The translations under genes were made by a program, and so were the position numbers. Below are positions 42,533 to 51,471 of a DNA stretch of 64,000 bases, one piece after another. The notes beneath the pieces were generated by a model. That model was given only the letters and a program-made list of their open reading frames with translations. It did no database searches and was not told the origin of the DNA. Source of the stretch: Sphingopyxis sp. (GTDB lineage: Bacteria; Pseudomonadota; Alphaproteobacteria; Sphingomonadales; Sphingomonadaceae); the NCBI GenBank assembly GCA_030145715.1, contig JAIXHQ010000016.1:1-64000 (forward strand), in the 5' to 3' direction. Each line of letters begins with the position of its first letter. Within the stretch, counting starts at the first letter, position 1.

Positions 42533-43951
42533 GTGCGCCTATCCGGGCCGGCTATGCTGCAGCGGGCTGCCCCCCTTGCCGCGGAAACCCCGCAGGGCCT
42601 TCGCACGGAATTTCGCGCGACGCTGGCGCTCGCGCTGCCGCTGGCCGCCGCCAATCTGCTCCAGATGATGGTCCATGCGATCGACGTCATTTTCGTCGCG
42701 CGGCTTGGTGACGCGGCGCTTGCCGCATCGTCGCTGGGGGTCGCGATATTCGGGCTTCTGTTGTGGACCGGATCGGGGCTGGTCGGCGCGTCGGCGCCCT
42801 TGATCGCGGCCGAACTGGGGCGGCGCAGACATGCGGTTCGCGAGGTGCGGCGGACCGTTCGCATGGCGCTGTGGATAGCCGTGCTGATCTCGCTTGTCTT
42901 CATGGGCATCTGCGCGGCGGGCGGGCCGATCATGATCGCGACCGGACAGCCGGCCGAAACATCGGCGCGCGCGGGCGATTTCCTGCTGATCCTGATGTGG
43001 GGCATGTTTCCGATGATCGCGGCGACGGTATTGCGCGTCTTCGTCTCGGCGCTCGGGCGGCCGACGATCGCGACCGCGATCACCTTTGGCGCGCTGTTCG
43101 TCAACGCGATCGGCAATTGGGCGCTGGTGTTCGGAAACCTTGCTATGCCGGCGCTCGGCCTGAATGGCTCGGCGATTTCCAGCGTTGCGACCAGCATATT
43201 GATGCTGCTGGCCTATGTCGCCGTCATTCAGGGCGACCGGCGGTTGCGGCGGTATCACCTGTTCGGAAACTGGTGGCGGAGCGAATGGAGCCGGTTCTTT
43301 GACATATTGCGCATCGGCACACCGATCAGCCTGACCATTTTGGCGGAGGCCGGGCTGTTCACCGGCGCGGCTTTCCTGATGGGCCGGATTGGCGAGGCGG
43401 AACTGGCGGGGCACACCATCGCGCTACAGGTCGCTTCGTTGGCGTTTCAGATACCGTTCGGCGTGGCGCAGGCGGCGACGATCCGCGTCGGGCTGGCCTA
43501 TGGCGCGCGCGACCATCGCGGCATCGCGCACGCCGGTACGGCATCGCTGGTGCTGGGCATCGGTTTCATGGCCTTTACCGCGCTTTTGATGTGGCTGTTC
43601 CCGACGCTGGTGCTGTCGATCTATGTCGATGTCGATGCGGCGCGCAACGCCGCGCTGGTCGGCTTTGCAATGCAGTTTCTGGTCGTCGCCGCCGCGTTCC
43701 AGTTGTTCGATGGCGCTCAGGCGGTTGCGGCGGGCGTATTGCGCGGGCTTCAGGACACGCGCACCCCGATGGTCATCGCGATCTGCGGATATTGGATCGC
43801 GGGATATGGCACCGCAATCTATCTGGGTTTCTGGACATCATTGGCCGGAGTCGGAATATGGATCGGGCTGGCCGTCGGGCTGATCGTGGTGTCCGCGGTT
43901 CTGCTTACCCGCTGGCGAATGCGCGCTCGTCTTGGCCTGCTTCCGGCCTGA
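42533..43951 (+). CDS. MATE family efflux transporter
   Basis: A 472-residue protein with twelve hydrophobic helices in two similar halves. Typical MATE features: LALALPLAAANLLQMMVHAIDVIFVARLGDAALAA at the N-terminus, GTPISLTILAEAGLFTGAAFLMGRIGEAELAGHTIALQVASLAFQIPFGVAQAATIRVG in the second half, and QLFDGAQAVAAGVLRGLQDT. It is an Na+/H+-coupled exporter of cationic compounds (NorM-like); the substrate is unknown. The GTG at 42533 or the ATG at 42554 may be the start. Confidence 0.9.
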   Translation: MRLSGPAMLQRAAPLAAETPQGLRTEFRATLALALPLAAANLLQMMVHAIDVIFVARLGDAALAASSLGVAIFGLLLWTGSGLVGASAPLIAAELGRRRHAVREVRRTVRMALWIAVLISLVFMGICAAGGPIMIATGQPAETSARAGDFLLILMWGMFPMIAATVLRVFVSALGRPTIATAITFGALFVNAIGNWALVFGNLAMPALGLNGSAISSVATSILMLLAYVAVIQGDRRLRRYHLFGNWWRSEWSRFFDILRIGTPISLTILAEAGLFTGAAFLMGRIGEAELAGHTIALQVASLAFQIPFGVAQAATIRVGLAYGARDHRGIAHAGTASLVLGIGFMAFTALLMWLFPTLVLSIYVDVDAARNAALVGFAMQFLVVAAAFQLFDGAQAVAAGVLRGLQDTRTPMVIAICGYWIAGYGTAIYLGFWTSLAGVGIWIGLAVGLIVVSAVLLTRWRMRARLGLLPA

Positions 43952-43985
43952 CGCAAAAACTTCGCAAAAATCTTGCAGCACGGTG

Positions 43986-44014
43986 CTTGACGCCTATTTG
44001 ACTCCCACCCATAT
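43986..44014 (+). promoter_or_regulatory. RpoH-like heat-shock promoter of groESL
   Basis: CTTGACG, 15 bases, then CCCATAT resembles the sigma-32 consensus (CTTGAAA ... CCCCATNT). It lies immediately before the CIRCE element. A sigma-70 reading (TTGACG ... CATATG) is also possible. Confidence 0.55.
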
Positions 44015-44024
44015 GCCGCCCGTG

Positions 44025-44051
44025 TTAGCACTCGGTCATTGTGAGTGCTAA
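44025..44051. promoter_or_regulatory. CIRCE operator (HrcA binding site)
   Basis: TTAGCACTC-N9-GAGTGCTAA is an exact CIRCE inverted repeat, placed between the promoter and groES. It predicts repression by HrcA, encoded outside this window. Confidence 0.98.
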
Positions 44052-44083
44052 ACGGCATTATTTCCATTTTTGGAGGGAGTTTC

Positions 44084-44374
44084 ATGGCTCAGTTTCGTCC
44101 GCTGCACGACCGCGTGCTTGTCCGCCGTATCGAAGCCGAAGAAAAGACGGCTGGCGGCATCATCATCCCCGACACCGCCAAGGAAAAGCCGCAGGAAGGC
44201 GAAGTCGTCTCCGTCGGCACCGGCACCCGCGCCGATGACGGCAAGGTGACCCCGCTGGACGTTAAGGCCGGCGACCGCATCCTGTTCGGCAAATGGTCGG
44301 GTACCGAAGTCAAGGTCGACGGCGAAGAGCTGCTGATCATGAAGGAATCGGACATCCTCGGCGTCATCGCCTGA
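44084..44374 (+). CDS. groES: Co-chaperonin GroES
   Basis: GroES caps GroEL. The 96-residue protein starts [33 protein letters not shown], including the mobile loop that contacts GroEL, and ends [20 protein letters not shown] lies about seven bases upstream of the ATG. It forms an operon with groEL (62-base gap) under CIRCE control. Confidence 0.98.
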   Translation: MAQFRPLHDRVLVRRIEAEEKTAGGIIIPDTAKEKPQEGEVVSVGTGTRADDGKVTPLDVKAGDRILFGKWSGTEVKVDGEELLIMKESDILGVIA

Positions 44375-44397
44375 GCGAACCCCTGAATCACGAATGA

Positions 44398-46080
<1,683 letters not shown>

Positions 46081-46115
46081 GTCCGTATCGTTCGGCGCTC
46101 AGCCAACAGGAAACG

Positions 46116-46149
46116 GGGCCGGGGGAGCAATCCTCCGGCCCTTTTCTTT
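46116..46149 (+). terminator. Rho-independent terminator after groEL
   Basis: GGGCCGGGGGA-GCAA-TCCTCCGGCCC forms an 11-bp stem followed by TTTTCTTTC, 35 bases after the groEL stop codon. Confidence 0.92.
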
Positions 46150-46214
46150 CGCCGATAAAATAGGGCGGGTGGGACATTGCCAGTTCATCCCGCCGCGCAT
46201 AGCTAGGGCATGTG

Positions 46215-46991
46215 ATGACGCTGTTCCTTGCCCTTGCTGCCGCTGCCGCTGCCGATCCCCCGGCTGTGACGCCGCCGCCATCCGCGCCGCCGGTCGAGCG
46301 TTGCGGCTATCGCATCGTGCAAACCTATCCGCACGACAGGTCCAGCTTCACCCAGGGCCTGTTTTGGCAGGACGGGCATCTGTATGAAGCCACCGGCCAA
46401 TATGGGCAGTCGCGCGTCGCCCGCCTCGACCTCGAAACCGGCAAGGCGCTGGCCGAGACCAGGCTGCCCGCCGATCAGTTCGGCGAAGGGATCACCCGCT
46501 GGGGCGACCAGATCGTCGGCGTCACTTGGCAGGGCGGCGTCGGCAACCGCTGGTCGATCAAGGACCTGCGCCCCGTCGGCACGTTCGAATATGCGGGCGA
46601 GGGTTGGGGGCTGACGATGGTGGGCGACAGCCTTGTGCTGAGCGACGGCACGCCCGAACTGCGTTTTTTCGACCCCGCCACGATGAAGGAACAACGGCGC
46701 GTCACCGTCCGGTTCCGCGACCGGCCCGTCGCCATGCTGAACGAGCTGGAGACGATCGACGGGCAGATCTGGGCCAATGTCTGGATGACCGACTATATCG
46801 TCCGCATCGATCCCGCGACGGGCAATGTCCCCTCGCTGATCGATCTGTCGGGATTAAAGGCCGACGCGGGCGTCAGCGGAAGCGACAGCGTGCTCAACGG
46901 CATCGCATGGGACGCGAAGCAGAAGCGCCTGTTCGTGACCGGCAAATATTGGCCAAAGCTTTACCAGATCGCGCTCGCCGACTGTCGCTGA
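46215..46991 (+). CDS. Glutaminyl-peptide cyclotransferase (glutamine cyclotransferase family)
   Basis: A 258-residue exported protein of the plant/bacterial glutaminyl cyclase family, a five-bladed beta-propeller forming N-terminal pyroglutamate. Signal-like start (MTLFLALAAAAAADPPA), then the family motif YPHDRSSFTQGLFWQDGHLYEATGQYGQSRV, ELETIDGQIWANVWMTDYIVRIDPATG and SVLNGIAWDAKQKRLFVTGKYWPKLYQI. It is probably periplasmic. ATG at 46215 is used; a GTG one codon earlier is possible. Confidence 0.9.
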   Translation: MTLFLALAAAAAADPPAVTPPPSAPPVERCGYRIVQTYPHDRSSFTQGLFWQDGHLYEATGQYGQSRVARLDLETGKALAETRLPADQFGEGITRWGDQIVGVTWQGGVGNRWSIKDLRPVGTFEYAGEGWGLTMVGDSLVLSDGTPELRFFDPATMKEQRRVTVRFRDRPVAMLNELETIDGQIWANVWMTDYIVRIDPATGNVPSLIDLSGLKADAGVSGSDSVLNGIAWDAKQKRLFVTGKYWPKLYQIALADCR

Positions 46992-47013
46992 ACGCGGCGT
47001 TGATAATGAACGC

Positions 47014-47214
47014 TTATTCGCCCGCATCCTGTGTCGCGGTGGTTGCGGTGTCCGCCGGAACGCTGTCGCGGCTTTCGAGCATTGCGGCGGCGTCGTCGAG
47101 CGCCTTGGCTTCGCTGACGGTCACGCCGCCGGGGCCGGGTTCATTGTCGGTTCGGCTGCATCCCGCCGCAAGCAGGATCAGCGGGGCGGCCACGGGCCAC
47201 AGATTTCGCATCAT
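47014..47214 (-). CDS. Small lipoprotein
   Basis: The 66-residue product has a lipoprotein signal ending LLAAGC (lipobox, Cys19) and then a short, acidic, Ala/Thr-rich mature part (TVSEAKALDDAAAMLESRD). No family is recognised. It is the third gene in a row of small leftward lipoproteins. Confidence 0.75.
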   Translation of the reverse strand: MMRNLWPVAAPLILLAAGCSRTDNEPGPGGVTVSEAKALDDAAAMLESRDSVPADTATTATQDAGE

Positions 47215-47225
47215 TCGCTCCCATG

Positions 47226-47259
47226 AAAAAGGGCCCCACCCGGAATGGATGGAGCCCCC
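47226..47259 (-). terminator. Rho-independent terminator of the 47287 lipoprotein gene
   Basis: On the minus strand GGGCTCCA pairs with TGGGGCCC around an 11-base loop, followed by TTTTT. Confidence 0.8.
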
Positions 47260-47286
47260 TTATCTTCGCGAAGGCGCGCCGACGAC

Positions 47287-47616
47287 TTACTTCTTGTCGT
47301 TGGCTTCGGCCTTCTTCGTTTCTTCGGCGATCTTGTCGCCGGCGTTGGATGCGGCTTCGCCAGCAGCGTTCACGGTGCCTTCGACGGCATTGCCGGCGTC
47401 CTTGGCGGCGGCGGCGGTTGCGTCGGCGGCTTCACCGGCAGCAGCGGCGGTCGCGTCGGCGGCACCGGCGGCTGCGTCTGCGGCGGCATCGCCAGCAGCG
47501 GCGGCGTCATCGGCTGCCGAAGTCGCGGTTTCCGACGCGGCGTCCTGCGTCTTTTCCGAGCAGGCGGTGAGGCTGAAGGCCGCAGCGGCCATCGATGCGA
47601 TGATGATCTTGCGCAT
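47287..47616 (-). CDS. Alanine-rich lipoprotein, copy 1
   Basis: A 109-residue protein: signal MRKIIIASMAAAAFSLTAC with lipobox LTAC, then about 90 residues that are mostly Ala, Asp, Glu and Gly in a quasi-repeating helical pattern (ADATAAAAGEAADATAAAAKDAGNA) and a lysine-rich end (KAEANDKK). It resembles LEA-like or coiled-coil envelope proteins and has no catalytic motif. It is the same length as its neighbour at 47786 and clearly paralogous. It has its own terminator. Confidence 0.8.
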   Translation of the reverse strand: MRKIIIASMAAAAFSLTACSEKTQDAASETATSAADDAAAAGDAAADAAAGAADATAAAAGEAADATAAAAKDAGNAVEGTVNAAGEAASNAGDKIAEETKKAEANDKK

Positions 47617-47715
47617 GGATATTCCTTTCGAATGCAATGACCGGGCGGCCGGTCAAGAATGGGAGAGTTAACGGGGGATCGCGGGATTGGCAACTCTGCT
47701 GCTTTATCCCGCTTC

Positions 47716-47751
47716 AAAAGAAAAGGGGCCGACGGCGAACCGGCGACCCCC
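47716..47751 (-). terminator. Rho-independent terminator of the 47786 lipoprotein gene
   Basis: On the minus strand GGGGTCG...CGGCCCC forms a stem enclosing CCGGTTCGCCG, followed by a TTTTCTTTT run. Confidence 0.8.
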
Positions 47752-47785
47752 CTTGCTTTTCGGCCCCGAAAGGCCGGAAAGAAGA

Positions 47786-48115
47786 TTACTTCTTGGCTTC
47801 TTCCATCGCGCCCTTGGCGGCGGCGGAAGCTTCCTTGGCCGCGTCGGCGGCTTCGGCGGCCTTGTCGGTCGCGGTCGCGGCGTCGCCAGCAGCGGCGGCA
47901 TCGCCGGTTGCGGCAGCGGCAGCAGCGGCATCGCCAGCGGCGGCAGTCGCGTCGGCAGCGCCAGCGGCTGCATCCATCGCGCCGTCAGCAGCGCCTTCGA
48001 CGGTTGCGGTCGCGTCTTCGGTGGTTGCGGCGGTGTCGTCGGCAGCCTTTTCAGCGCAGGCAGCGAGGCCCAGCGAAGCGGCGAGGACGAGCGAAAGAGT
48101 GATCGATTTCTTCAT
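47786..48115 (-). CDS. Alanine-rich lipoprotein, copy 2
   Basis: A 109-residue paralogue of the 47287 protein: MKKSITLSLVLAASLGLAAC with lipobox LAAC, then an Ala/Asp/Thr-rich helix-forming mature part (GAMDAAAGAADATAAAGDAAAA) and a lysine end (GAMEEAKK). Core segments such as AAAGAADATAAA are shared with copy 1. The antisense frames here are also long because of the repetitive GC pattern, but signal, lipobox and terminator support this strand. Confidence 0.8.
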   Translation of the reverse strand: MKKSITLSLVLAASLGLAACAEKAADDTAATTEDATATVEGAADGAMDAAAGAADATAAAGDAAAAAAATGDAAAAGDAATATDKAAEAADAAKEASAAAKGAMEEAKK

Positions 48116-48316
48116 GTGGGAATACCCCTTTCGGTTTGAACTGATCGACCGGCGCAGGAACAGATCGATCCCGGAACTTGCCAATCGCGCGCAGAATTAC
48201 CGCCTGGCCAAATGCGGCGCAACGCCATTTTTGTGCGATTCTGCCTCTTTCGTCGCAATTGCGCCGTGGACGCATCGCACGGCGCGGAAATTGTGGCGCG
48301 ACGCTTGGTTGACCAG

Positions 48317-48336
48317 ATATAAAGAAAGCTTTATAT
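48317..48336. promoter_or_regulatory. Palindromic operator upstream of the ArsR-methyltransferase/met operon
   Basis: ATATAAAG-AAAG-CTTTATAT is a perfect 8-bp inverted repeat only eight bases before the ATG at 48345, in a locally AT-rich patch. It is a likely autoregulatory site for the ArsR-type protein encoded immediately downstream. Confidence 0.7.
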
Positions 48337-48344
48337 GTTGCTTC

Positions 48345-49331
48345 ATGAGCGAGCTGATCGACATTTTTCGGGCCTTCGCGGACCCGACGCGATTGCGAGT
48401 CGTGGCGCTTTTACGTGAAATGGAACTGGCGATCGGCGAATTGGCGGCCGTTCTGGACCAAAGCCAGCCGCGCGTTTCGCGCCATGTCCGGATCCTTGTC
48501 GACGCGGGCATCGTCGAACGGCGGCGCGAAGGAAGCTGGGTTTTCCTGCGGATCGTCAACGATGGGGCCATTGCGGACATCATCGCGCAGGCTGAAAAAT
48601 GGCCATTTTCGCCGCGTGAGGCGCGGGTTATCGCGCATGATACGCGGCGGTTGACCGCCGTGCGCGACGAGCGGGCGGCGGTTGCCGAACGTTATTTCGC
48701 CGAACATGCCGCCGAATGGGACGCGATCCGTTCGCGCCATGTCGCGGAAAGCGAGGTTGAGGCCGCGATGCTGGCGATGATGCACAATCGCCGTCTGGGC
48801 CATCTGCTCGATATTGGAACCGGCACCGGCCGGATGGCGGAAATCTTTGCGCCGACGGCGCGCCGGATCACCGCGCTCGATCGCAGTCCTGAAATGTTGC
48901 GCATCGCGCGGGCGAAGCTGGCGAGCCAGCCGGTGCCCGTCGACCTGGTGCAGGGGGATTTTCTGAATCTGCCGGTCGCCGATGCTTGCATCGACACGAT
49001 CGTCATCCACCAGGCGCTGCATTTCGCGCACGAACCCGACCGCGTGATCGCCGAGGCGAGCCGCGTTCTGCGTGGCGGCGGGCATTTGCTGGTCGTCGAT
49101 TTCGCGCCGCATGAGGATGAAGGGCTGCGCAGCCTTGCCGCCCACGCGCGCCTGGGCTTTTCGGACGCGCAGATCCGCGGCTGGTTCGCATCGTCGGGAT
49201 TGCTGCTCGAAACGGCGCAGACGCTGGAGGGCGGGGAACTGGCGGTGAAGCTATGGCTTGGCCGCCGCCGCAGCGACGAAGATCAAAATCCCGCCATCGA
49301 GGGCGGGCAGAATAAAAGGCTTGCCGCATGA
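48345..49331 (+). CDS. ArsR-family regulator fused to a SAM-dependent methyltransferase domain
   Basis: A 328-residue two-domain protein. The N-terminal ArsR winged helix (IFRAFADPTRLRVVALLREMELAIGELAAVLDQSQPRVSRHVRILVDAGIVERRREGSW, about 5-65) lacks metal-binding cysteines. The C-terminal class I methyltransferase domain (LLDIGTGTGRMAEIFAP, LDRSPEML, VQGDFLNLP, about 145-320) could bind SAM or SAH. It is coupled by ATGA to metF and then metH, suggesting that it senses SAM/SAH to control methionine synthesis. The domain may have lost catalysis. Confidence 0.9.
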   Translation: MSELIDIFRAFADPTRLRVVALLREMELAIGELAAVLDQSQPRVSRHVRILVDAGIVERRREGSWVFLRIVNDGAIADIIAQAEKWPFSPREARVIAHDTRRLTAVRDERAAVAERYFAEHAAEWDAIRSRHVAESEVEAAMLAMMHNRRLGHLLDIGTGTGRMAEIFAPTARRITALDRSPEMLRIARAKLASQPVPVDLVQGDFLNLPVADACIDTIVIHQALHFAHEPDRVIAEASRVLRGGGHLLVVDFAPHEDEGLRSLAAHARLGFSDAQIRGWFASSGLLLETAQTLEGGELAVKLWLGRRRSDEDQNPAIEGGQNKRLAA

Positions 49332-50269
49332 CGTCGAACTTGAATCTGCTGGCAGAGGCGCGCCGCGCGGCGGCATCGCCGCTCTTTGCCAATCTCGAAG
49401 GCGATATTGGCGTCAGCTTCGAATTTTTCCCGCCAAAGACCGAGAAGATGGAAGCCCAACTGTGGGACACGTTCCGCACGCTCGAACCGCTGGGGCCGAG
49501 CTTTGTGTCGGTCACCTATGGCGCGGGCGGCTCGACGCGGGAGCGGACCCACGCGACGGTCGCGCGAATCGCCGCCGAAAGCCATGTTCCGCCCGCCGCG
49601 CACCTGACCTGTGTCGAGGCATCGCGGACCGAAATCGACGAGGTCGCACAGGCTTATTGGGACGCGGGCGTACGGCATATCGTCGCGCTGCGCGGCGATA
49701 TGCCGGGTGGAGCGCCCTATCGCGCGCATCCCGACGGCTATGCTAACGCGATCGAACTGGTCGCGGGGTTAAAGGCGATCGCGCCGTTCGACATCTCGGT
49801 CGCCGCCTATCCCGAGGTGCATCCCGATGCGAGCTGTGCCGAGGCCGACCTCGACAATCTGAAGCGCAAGCTCGATGCCGGGGCAACGCGGGCGATCACG
49901 CAATTCTTCTTTTCGCCCGAAGCCTTTTTGCGTTTTCGCGATTCCGCCGTTGCGGCCGGGATAGAGGCACCGATCCTCCCCGGCATCCTGCCCGTGTCCA
50001 ATGTGTCGCAGACGCGGCGCATGGCCGATATGTGCGGCACGGCGATCCCCAGCTGGATGGTGTCATTGTTCGATGGGCTGGACGATCTGCCCGCCGCGCG
50101 CCAACTCGTCGCCGCGACGGTGGCCGCCGAAATGTGCCGCCGCCTTTATGCGGGCGGGGTGCGCGATTTTCATTTCTATACGCTCAACCGGGCCGAACTC
50201 AGCTATGCCATCTGCCACCTGCTCGGGCTGCGGCCGGCGGCGGCCCCAGCAACGGAGAAAGCCGCATGA
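49328..50269 (+). CDS. metF: 5,10-methylenetetrahydrofolate reductase
   Basis: A flavin enzyme that reduces methylene-THF to methyl-THF, the methyl donor for MetH. The 313-residue TIM-barrel protein shows VSFEFFPPKTEKMEAQLWDTF (catalytic Glu), VSVTYGAGGSTRERTHAT, HLTCVEAS, HIVALRGDMPGG and ITQFFFSPEAFLRF. Its start overlaps the regulator's stop and its TGA overlaps the ATG of the next gene (ATGA each time), so the three genes are coupled. Confidence 0.96.
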   Translation: MTSNLNLLAEARRAAASPLFANLEGDIGVSFEFFPPKTEKMEAQLWDTFRTLEPLGPSFVSVTYGAGGSTRERTHATVARIAAESHVPPAAHLTCVEASRTEIDEVAQAYWDAGVRHIVALRGDMPGGAPYRAHPDGYANAIELVAGLKAIAPFDISVAAYPEVHPDASCAEADLDNLKRKLDAGATRAITQFFFSPEAFLRFRDSAVAAGIEAPILPGILPVSNVSQTRRMADMCGTAIPSWMVSLFDGLDDLPAARQLVAATVAAEMCRRLYAGGVRDFHFYTLNRAELSYAICHLLGLRPAAAPATEKAA

Positions 50270-51315
50270 CAAGCGCACGAGAAGCCCTGACGGCGGCGGC
50301 AAGGGAGCGCATCCTGCTGACCGACGGCGGCTGGGGAACGCAGATCCAGTTGAGGAAACTGACCGAGGCCTGTTATGCCGGGTCGCTCGGTCTGTCGCAC
50401 GATCAGAAGGGCAATAACGATATTCTGGCGCTGACGCGGCCCGATGTCGTCACCGCGATCGGAGAGGCCTATCTGGCGGCGGGGTCGGACATCGTATCGA
50501 CCAACACTTTCAGCGCCAACCGCATCAGCCAGGCCGATTATGGCGCCGAGCATCTGGTCGCCGACATCAATCATGAAAGCGCGCGCCTGGGCCGCGAAAC
50601 CGCGGTCAAATATGAAGGCATCGATGGCCGTCGCCGCTTTGTCGCCGGTGCGGTCGGTCCGACCAACAAGACCCTGTCGCTGTCGCCCGACGTCAACAAT
50701 CCCGGTTTTCGCGAGATCGATTTCGACGAACTGAAGGCCGTCTATCTGGATCAGGTCGTGGCGCTGGCCGAAGGGGGCGCCGATTTCATCCTGATCGAGA
50801 CGATCTTTGACACGCTGAACGCCAAGGCCGGTATCGCGGCGACGCTGGAGGCCGAGGCAAAGGTCGGGCGCGAACTGCCGCTGATGATTTCGATGACGTT
50901 GACCGACCTGTCGGGCCGCAATCTGTCGGGTCATACGGTCGAGGCATTCTGGTATGCGGTGCGTCATGCAAAGCCGCTGACGATCGGCCTGAACTGTTCG
51001 TTCGGCGCGGCGCAGCTTCGCCCGCATGTGCGGGTCTTGTCCGACATCGCCGACGCGCTGGTGATGGTCTATCCCAACGCCGGTCTGCCCAATGAACTGG
51101 GCGAATATGACGAGATGCCCGACACGACGGCGGCGCTCGTCCGCGAATGGGCCGAACAGGGGCAGGTGAATATATTGGGCGGCTGCTGCGGTTCGACGCC
51201 CGCGCATATCGCCGCGATGGCAAAGGCCGTTCAAGGGCTGGCGCCGCGCGCGATTCCCGACGTCCCGGTGCGAACGCGGCTTGCCGGACTTGAACCGTTC
51301 ACCATGGCAGCATGA
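50266..51315 (+). CDS. metH: Methionine synthase, homocysteine-binding subunit (MetH N-terminal module)
   Basis: This 349-residue protein covers only the first module of cobalamin-dependent methionine synthase. The zinc-bound homocysteine site is visible as Cys in GLNCSFGA and the CC pair of [11 protein letters not shown]; other blocks are DGGWGTQIQ and [16 protein letters not shown]. The methyltetrahydrofolate, cobalamin and activation modules are in the next ORF, so methionine synthase is split here at the Hcy/folate boundary. Confidence 0.93.
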   Translation: MTSAREALTAAARERILLTDGGWGTQIQLRKLTEACYAGSLGLSHDQKGNNDILALTRPDVVTAIGEAYLAAGSDIVSTNTFSANRISQADYGAEHLVADINHESARLGRETAVKYEGIDGRRRFVAGAVGPTNKTLSLSPDVNNPGFREIDFDELKAVYLDQVVALAEGGADFILIETIFDTLNAKAGIAATLEAEAKVGRELPLMISMTLTDLSGRNLSGHTVEAFWYAVRHAKPLTIGLNCSFGAAQLRPHVRVLSDIADALVMVYPNAGLPNELGEYDEMPDTTAALVREWAEQGQVNILGGCCGSTPAHIAAMAKAVQGLAPRAIPDVPVRTRLAGLEPFTMAA

Positions 51316-51471
51316 CCAATCCGCCTCCCTTGGTTTTTGGGGGAGGGGCAACGATAGTTGGTCCGGCATCGCCGGGCCTTTAGTCAAGCGGGGTGCGGAC
51401 TTTCGCCCTTGCACCGCGCGCACAGACCTCATCCCAACCCCTGTCCTGAGGGCGAGGGGCTTGAAAAGAAG
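51316..51471. other. Spacer between the two metH genes
   Basis: 156 bp with no gene. It holds a C-rich/G-rich stem-loop (CGCCTCCC...GGGAGGGG, about 51324-51350) and a stretch resembling a dispersed intergenic repeat (CTCATCCCAACCCCTGTCCTGAGGG...). The start codon of the following gene is close to its end (ATGATG at 51472). It could modulate the ratio of the two subunits. Confidence 0.5.

Noticed and set aside
47245-47640. Gly-rich and Arg-rich plus-strand ORFs opposite the Ala-rich lipoprotein
   Set aside because: Low-complexity mirror of GCG/GCC codons; the minus strand has signal peptide, lipobox and terminator.
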